From: Planctomycetaceae bacterium
GTDB lineage: Bacteria; Planctomycetota; Planctomycetia; Pirellulales; Pirellulaceae
Assembly: GCA_003506095.1 (NCBI GenBank)
Contig: DNWZ01000158.1
Location: 1 to 21,520, forward strand
DNA length: 21,520 nucleotides
Reading direction: 5' to 3'
Shown: piece after piece, positions 17,300-21,520 of the stretch
Layout of the letters: every line of letters begins with the position of its first letter
Numbering within the stretch: the first letter of the stretch is position 1
The notes under the pieces: generated by a model
What the model was told of the DNA's origin: nothing
Database searches by the model: none
Seen by the model: only the letters and a program-made list of their open reading frames with translations
Made by a program: the position numbers and the translations under genes

Positions 17300-18766
17300 T
17301 CAATCAGAGTGTCGCTTTTTAACCAAGCGATGCCCTCGCATGGAGAGTTCTGCTTTCTGCAAGCGCATGGCCCAAACGCTCTCCAACTCGCGAGCGTCCG
17401 GGGCAGGGAGAAGGCCTAGTTTTGCTTCTTGCTTGGTTAGACTTCTGAATAGCTTTGCTTTGGGATGATCAATTTGCAGAAGCTCATCCTTGCGGAACAA
17501 CAGCGGCGGGTCTTGCCAATTCGAGTAGTCGAAAAAGTCAATCGATAGCGTTGGCAGGCTGACCTTGATGCGTTGACGAAGCGGTGGGTGGGGCAGCTTA
17601 TCAAAGTCTGGATATGCAACGTAGCTGACCTTGCCTGAAAAACGGTGCAGCTTGATCACATTCGCTTCATCGATTTCACCGACCAATGCTCGTGCGCAGC
17701 CTTCGTAGATTCGAAGTAGCGGCTCAAGGCAGTCGAGCGAGCTACGGTGCAGGATCAGGGCGTTGTCCACGAGCTGTCCAGTCGTTGCGCGTTGACATGC
17801 TTTGTCGATTGCATCAGGATCGCCTACACGGAACAGCAACGCATCGGCGCGACCACATGCAATCTTGTAGCCTCCAAGGAATGCCTTCACGTCGTGTTGG
17901 ATGGTCACCGGCAATTGTTGAAGCTGTGGTCGCTTCTTAAATCGAGATAAGGCGAGGTAGACGAGCAAATCCTCGGTTCGCTTTTGAGCTATTTCTTCCC
18001 ATGGAGATGCATCTGTTACCTTTTGAATAAGTTTGAAGGCACGATTGAGCGACCCGAAACGCGCAATGATTTCTTCTGTTTGTTCAAGCTCCTCCGCGGC
18101 AGGAATGCGACCGTACTGGGTTAAGCAATCCATGAACGGCTCGAGTACATCTTGATTTTCTTCGAACAAGACTTCCGAGATTCGGCGTCGTGGTACCAAG
18201 ATTCGGCGGTGGTACCGGCTGGCAATGAACTGTTGCTTTGCCTTCTCGTCCTTGAAGATGTAGAAGACGCCGGGGGCTGCTGAAATGGCGTCTTCGCCAA
18301 GCTCTGATTCGAGATACAGCCGAAGCTCGTGCTGGGTGTAGTACTTCTGAAACGTCTGGCGTGAGGTCAGCACACCGTCGCCGAACTTTGCCTGCTCTTT
18401 GTCGGGGGCCGCGAACTCGATTTGCGCCGCCACGGTCAGTAAGCCGTCACAGAGGGACCATGCTCTGCGAAGTGCCTGAGATCGTTCACTAATGTCTTCA
18501 ATTACGTTCAGCACGTAACTCAGGTTGACGATCTCGGCCCGTTTAACCTCCGCTGTGGGGCGAAAGGTTGGATCCCAGCCCGCGCATTTGACTTCCATGC
18601 TCTCAAGCAAGTCGAGATCGCGACCGTGACCACATCCGTAGTCGAACAATGTTTTCGATTTATCGAGCAGACCGTCCCTAAGCATGCATTTCACGGGAAG
18701 CGAAAAGCTGGGGCGCTTAATTGCGGTGCGATGTCGCTCAATCTTTAGCGGCATGTCTTCAGTCAC
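17300..18766 (-). CDS. DNA phosphorothioation-associated putative methyltransferase
   Basis: The start IERHRTAIKR and the SAM-binding motif DYGCGHGRD (42-50) match the putative methyltransferase family that travels with dnd genes (TIGR04096-type). NLSYVLNVIED supports a class I methyltransferase core, and the C-terminal half carries conserved SYVAYPDF and LPHPPL-like segments. The substrate is unknown. I chose GTG 18766 because its complement is preceded by a perfect GGAGG (18776-18780) at 9-base spacing; ATG 18754 lies 12 bases inside. The upstream extension to 18907 reads as non-coding. The protein is 488 residues. Its stop codon abuts the stop of the BrxL-kinase gene with no gap. It is transcribed toward the ssp operon and divergently from the helix-turn-helix gene. 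It links the island to PT modification independently of the ssp genes. Confidence 0.85.
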   Translation of the reverse strand: MTEDMPLKIERHRTAIKRPSFSLPVKCMLRDGLLDKSKTLFDYGCGHGRDLDLLESMEVKCAGWDPTFRPTAEVKRAEIVNLSYVLNVIEDISERSQALRRAWSLCDGLLTVAAQIEFAAPDKEQAKFGDGVLTSRQTFQKYYTQHELRLYLESELGEDAISAAPGVFYIFKDEKAKQQFIASRYHRRILVPRRRISEVLFEENQDVLEPFMDCLTQYGRIPAAEELEQTEEIIARFGSLNRAFKLIQKVTDASPWEEIAQKRTEDLLVYLALSRFKKRPQLQQLPVTIQHDVKAFLGGYKIACGRADALLFRVGDPDAIDKACQRATTGQLVDNALILHRSSLDCLEPLLRIYEGCARALVGEIDEANVIKLHRFSGKVSYVAYPDFDKLPHPPLRQRIKVSLPTLSIDFFDYSNWQDPPLLFRKDELLQIDHPKAKLFRSLTKQEAKLGLLPAPDARELESVWAMRLQKAELSMRGHRLVKKRHSD

Positions 18767-18775
18767 AAACGGTAT

Positions 18776-18780
18776 CCTCC
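18776..18780 (-). promoter_or_regulatory. Ribosome binding site that sets the methyltransferase start
   Basis: The minus strand reads GGAGG here, nine bases before a GTG at 18766-18764, in frame with the conserved IERHRTAIKR block. It is a perfect anti-SD match in a window where many starts are weak, and it rules against the longer upstream start at 18907. Confidence 0.7.
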
Positions 18781-19166
18781 GTACGGAATGCGATGTCGCC
18801 AACTGCGGCGAACTAGTATAAACTACCGCAAAAGGCGATATTCTAGCGAGTTTTGCGTGCGACGACGACGTGGTAAATGGGCCCGCGTCCATGAGACGAT
18901 ATCGCAATCAATCGCTACGGAACGGAGGTAGTCGAACGCGTTCGCTGATTGCTGTTGTTTCGGCCAACGTATCAGGTGTTCAGTCAGAGGACATACCGTC
19001 TGGCACTTACGATGTTTAAACTGCAGGAAAGCGTTACGAGACGTTCAAGATACAACTTAAGGCCCCTCTGGTGTTTACCTCGCTTCAGCTGCTGGGATGG
19101 GAGAGGTAGTGAGCGGATTTCAATTCGGTTGGCGTGGCGGCTTCTCGGGCCTCAATTGGATTCAAG
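18781..19166. other. Divergent intergenic region with a possible gene remnant
   Basis: This region separates two divergent genes and should hold both promoters. An AT-rich patch near 18815-18825 (AGTATAAACT) is a candidate promoter element. On the plus strand the frame from ATG 18891 gives 42 codons to TAA 19017-19019 and then continues with a protein-like run (KRYETFKIQLKAPLVF) to TAG near 19108, which could be an eroded small gene. Another plus-strand frame (18949-19170) has an Arg/Ser/Leu-rich, unprotein-like translation and was rejected. No clear operator was found. Confidence 0.35.
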
Positions 19167-19802
19167 ATGATTAACCTCCCCAAACGCTCGCGACGTTTCG
19201 GTGTCGGCAAAGAGATTGGCGGTGCAGTCTACGTCCATCGTTCGTATTTGGAGCTACTTCCCAAAATTGCATTCGAATGTTCGACGCTCGTTTCTGATAT
19301 GTCGACAATTTCCGTAGTAAAGTATTCGGAGAGAGCAACGACAGTCTCGTTCATTGACAGCCCAGACTTTGACGACGCGAGCGAACCGATTGTGGGCGAT
19401 CTAGAAACCGTTACGTTCGACGGCAAGGTTTCCAAGCGGGCCCAAATGGCAGATCCATACATCTACCATCACAAATGGCTATTCGTTAAGGACGACTACT
19501 TAGGGTTTGACGTTGAGAGTAGCAAGCAACGTTCGCGGTCTTGGCTTCATTTGGACGGTATTGATAAGAAGCGTATTGGCCGTTTGTCGTACTGGACGGA
19601 GCATGTTGTCCCTCGCATCGGATCCGCCAGCGCGGAGTGGCTGTCTAGCCGAGAAATGGCGGCCTGGTTACACGTAAGCGATTGCGAGCTTTCGCACCTG
19701 CGTCAGATGGGAAAGCTGAAGTTTGAAAAGCGTGGAAGAGCATTTTACTATCTTGCCGACCGCAACTATGTTAAGGAAACGTTAGATCAACCCCCAACCT
19801 AA
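19167..19802 (+). CDS. Unknown protein with C-terminal helix-turn-helix domain
   Basis: This is a 211-residue protein. The N-terminal part (RRFGVGKEIGGAVYVHRSYLE) I cannot place in a named family, though it looks conserved-type rather than random. Residues of about 157-200 (EWLSSREMAAWLHVSD, then LRQMGKLKFEKRGRAFYY) fit an excisionase/MerR-like helix-turn-helix with a wing, so DNA binding is likely. ATG 19167 is chosen because the basic, conserved-looking INLPKRSRRFGVGKEIG follows it; GTG 19134 would add 11 residues. It is divergent from the PT-associated methyltransferase gene and may be its partner or regulator. Its stop lies 3 bases from that of the convergent HNH gene. No enzyme motif is visible. 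Confidence 0.7.
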   Translation: MINLPKRSRRFGVGKEIGGAVYVHRSYLELLPKIAFECSTLVSDMSTISVVKYSERATTVSFIDSPDFDDASEPIVGDLETVTFDGKVSKRAQMADPYIYHHKWLFVKDDYLGFDVESSKQRSRSWLHLDGIDKKRIGRLSYWTEHVVPRIGSASAEWLSSREMAAWLHVSDCELSHLRQMGKLKFEKRGRAFYYLADRNYVKETLDQPPT

Positions 19803-19805
19803 AAA

Positions 19806-20705
19806 TTATCCGACAAAACGTTTCTCCCGATGCCATGCAAGATTTCTTTCAACGGGCCACAGCTTTTTGTCTCTCGGTAGCTTTAATGGCTGTCCATGCA
19901 ACGACGCCAACGACTGCTGCGTCGGGCAATCTTCATCGAATGCGTTTTTTGCGACAATCACGCGGTAGTCGGCGTCGATGCTCCACAATCCGAGGTCGAA
20001 GAGCCAATGGGCGTTTTTGCAGAGCGCAATCCCGTTTTGCGGATCGTCGTTTCGTGACTTGGCGAATTGATGAATGTGAGCGGCGTCGACGATCGAATGA
20101 CCGGTGATCGTGGTGATACGGTATCCGGTCAGTGCGCAGGTGTGACAATAGGCGGCGACGACATCGACACGGAAGCGAGCTGTGCGGCCGGTTGTACGCG
20201 ATGCCTCGTCGGCATCCGAAGTCAGTTTGTCTGTTGGAACAGTTTCGCTTGGCGGCTCGATGCCGGCTAATTCGTACAGTGCGACTTGCTCTGCATGCTC
20301 AAAGTAGCTGGAGATCAAGATCCGCCCGGCAAGTTGCCGGAAGTCTGGCGATTGCAATGCGTCAAAAAAGTCGCTTGATAGCCGAATCAATGTTGTTGTA
20401 TCACGGTGACTTGAATCCGTTCCGTCGGACTTAAGTGTGGTCCAAAGCTTCGATGACCGCGTGTGATGGAAAGGGAGCCGAATGTCCGGTGGTTGTGATC
20501 GGCGATGTGCGACAATGGACCAGTACACGGAAAAGCGAAAGGCAAGTTCCGGTGTCAGCGGAAGGTCCCGCGTCGTTAAAAGGCCCGATTCAGCAAGTTC
20601 CAAAACGACTAGTAGCAACAATGGTTTGTGCGGCGCCACGCCTTTCGCCCTGTCGATTCGGAGTTGCTTCAACTTTTTGATGATGGCGGCTTGGCAATTT
20701 GTCAC
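19806..20705 (-). CDS. HNH endonuclease with ScoMcrA-type sulfur-binding-like domain
   Basis: This 299-residue protein has APHKPLLLL (residues 24-32), the signature opening of the DNA sulfur-binding domain of ScoMcrA-type type IV restriction enzymes, then RLPFHH and KLWTT (76-90) in the place of the family's sulfur-pocket loop. The C-terminal HNH nuclease has CHTCALTGY (187-195), DAAHIHQF with His210, NGIALC with Asn224 and AHWLFDLGL with His233. Such enzymes bind phosphorothioated DNA and cut nearby. From memory, a Tyr-Pro lines the sulfur pocket in ScoMcrA; here I see Leu-Pro, so PT binding is likely but not certain. The start is GTG 20705 with no clear SD. The gene converges on the helix-turn-helix gene with a 3-base gap. 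Related HNH proteins that read other DNA modifications are the alternative. Confidence 0.75.
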   Translation of the reverse strand: MTNCQAAIIKKLKQLRIDRAKGVAPHKPLLLLVVLELAESGLLTTRDLPLTPELAFRFSVYWSIVAHRRSQPPDIRLPFHHTRSSKLWTTLKSDGTDSSHRDTTTLIRLSSDFFDALQSPDFRQLAGRILISSYFEHAEQVALYELAGIEPPSETVPTDKLTSDADEASRTTGRTARFRVDVVAAYCHTCALTGYRITTITGHSIVDAAHIHQFAKSRNDDPQNGIALCKNAHWLFDLGLWSIDADYRVIVAKNAFDEDCPTQQSLASLHGQPLKLPRDKKLWPVERNLAWHREKRFVG

Positions 20706-20867
20706 GAAAAAATCTCGCTTCGGGTTACTATGCTTTCTTCAAATTGCGTATCTTATGAAAATTCAATGCGTGCTGCAGCGGCATGATGTTCAACCGAAAG
20801 CGCACGAAGGATCTCCGAGTCTTTTGATGAATAGCGTTCTCGCCCCCTATCATCGAGCTGATTTCGC

Positions 20868-21520
20868 ATGGGGCAGCTAGCCAATTTCCTGCAGGAATCG
20901 TTCTTGGCCCAGCCGCCGTCGGGTTGGTCGTGTCAACGCGAGACTCGCGTATTAAGCTCGGATTTTGAGCAGTTGCTTGGGTACAGCCCGCGGGCGGATG
21001 TTTGCCTGGAGTCGGAGGATGCGTCGCGGCGGATTTGGATCGAGTTCGAAATCAGTCGCGCTGATCCGGTTGCGAATCATGCGAAGTTTGCGACCGCTCA
21101 TTTGTTCAAGCCGTTCAAGACGTCGGACACGTTTGTGTCGATGGTCAGCTCGCACGTCGCTCGCGGCCGACGAAACTTGGCTTCGAATACTGTCCACTTG
21201 CTTCGCCACGTAGGCATCTCGGCTTTTCAAACCGTTTTGCTGCCGGCCGTTGAGCCGGCGGAGATCAAACGGCTTAATCATTCGTCGCTCGATGCTCTCC
21301 GCTGCAGCAACTTGGACGTTCGGGGCGAATTGTCTCGCGTCTTTCAAATCGTTGATCCAGTGATCGACGATGACGGACACCGAATCCACTTCGTATCAGA
21401 ATTGTTCGACGTCATTCGCAACCTTCACCGTTGGAATTCGGAAGTCGGCACCGCAGAGGGCGCATCGCTGTGGAAACGCCGAACCGTCACTTACTTTGTG
21501 TTCGATCCGGTCTCAAAGCT
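20868..21520 (+). CDS. Unknown, possibly restriction-nuclease-like protein (5' part, runs off the window)
   Basis: The frame opens at ATG 20868, just after an in-frame TGA (20859-20861), and stays open for 217 codons to the window edge. Its sequence is protein-like, with RADVCLE (42-48) followed by RRIWIEFEISRADP (54-67). An Asp, then an Glu-x-Glu on a beta strand about 15 residues later, is the layout of a PD-(D/E)xK nuclease core, though the usual Lys is not in place, so this is tentative. A later segment has DPVIDDDGHRIHFVSELFDVI. The minus-strand frame 20952-21389 over it is Arg-rich and is a shadow. It sits beside the HNH nuclease gene at the edge of the defence island and the upstream gap is 162 bases. 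Function is not assigned. Confidence 0.6.
   Translation, partial: MGQLANFLQESFLAQPPSGWSCQRETRVLSSDFEQLLGYSPRADVCLESEDASRRIWIEFEISRADPVANHAKFATAHLFKPFKTSDTFVSMVSSHVARGRRNLASNTVHLLRHVGISAFQTVLLPAVEPAEIKRLNHSSLDALRCSNLDVRGELSRVFQIVDPVIDDDGHRIHFVSELFDVIRNLHRWNSEVGTAEGASLWKRRTVTYFVFDPVSK

Noticed and set aside
18767..18907. Longer N-terminus for the PT-associated methyltransferase
   Set aside because: The extra residues look non-coding, while a perfect GGAGG precedes GTG 18766 at ideal spacing.
20482..20880. Plus-strand open frame of 132 codons over the start of the HNH gene
   Set aside because: Most of it is antisense to the sulfur-binding-like domain, and its composition is Ser/Arg-rich without motifs.
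1..21520. CRISPR arrays, tRNA genes, insertion sequences or integrase/attachment sites
   Set aside because: No regularly spaced repeats, no cloverleaf-like sequence, no transposase or integrase motifs were found by reading; short imperfect sites cannot be excluded without a computed search.

Overview
The window carries a compact defence island of about 18 kb. It is built around DNA phosphorothioation (PT, sulfur in the DNA backbone) and BREX/Pgl-type proteins. No rRNA, tRNA, CRISPR array, transposase or integrase is visible. The organism is probably a planctomycete of the Pirellulaceae type. This is a low-confidence guess from the roughly even base composition, the many genes with weak ribosome binding sites and the style of the Ser/Thr kinase domain. 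No marker gene in the window settles it.

Layout. (1) Bases 1-731 are the left flank: the tail of an unknown plus-strand gene, a strong intrinsic terminator, and a kptA (RNA 2'-phosphotransferase) gene broken by an in-frame TAA and shortened at its C-terminus. (2) Bases 732-1216 are mostly non-coding and hold a possible gene remnant and the upstream region of the operon. (3) Bases 1217-17299 form one plus-strand operon with overlapping or closely spaced genes: sspA (cysteine desulfurase), sspB (DUF4007), sspC (P-loop ATPase, interrupted by an in-frame TAA), sspD (ATP-pyrophosphatase/PAPS-reductase-like), a second DUF4007 protein, a small unknown protein, a 1291-residue BrxC/PglY-like ATPase, a PglZ phosphatase-fold protein, and a BrxL-like AAA+ protein fused to a complete Ser/Thr kinase. 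(4) A minus-strand gene for the PT-associated putative methyltransferase follows, its stop codon abutting that of the operon. (5) A divergent helix-turn-helix gene then converges on a minus-strand HNH nuclease with a ScoMcrA-like sulfur-binding-type N-terminus. (6) A nuclease-like ORF runs off the right edge.

How the genes may work together. SspA would mobilise sulfur from cysteine, SspD would activate the backbone and pass on sulfur, SspB would nick, and SspC would supply ATP-driven DNA handling, giving single-strand PT marks. The second half (DUF4007-2, small protein, BrxC-like, PglZ, BrxL-kinase) resembles the effector half of type 4 BREX and would block or damage unmarked phage DNA. There is no PglX methylase, so PT probably replaces base methylation as the self mark. 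The helper methyltransferase and the HNH nuclease add further modification and reading layers.

Most unusual points: the BrxL-kinase fusion, the duplicated DUF4007-ATPase unit, the interrupted sspC, and a likely PT-reading nuclease next to a PT-writing system.
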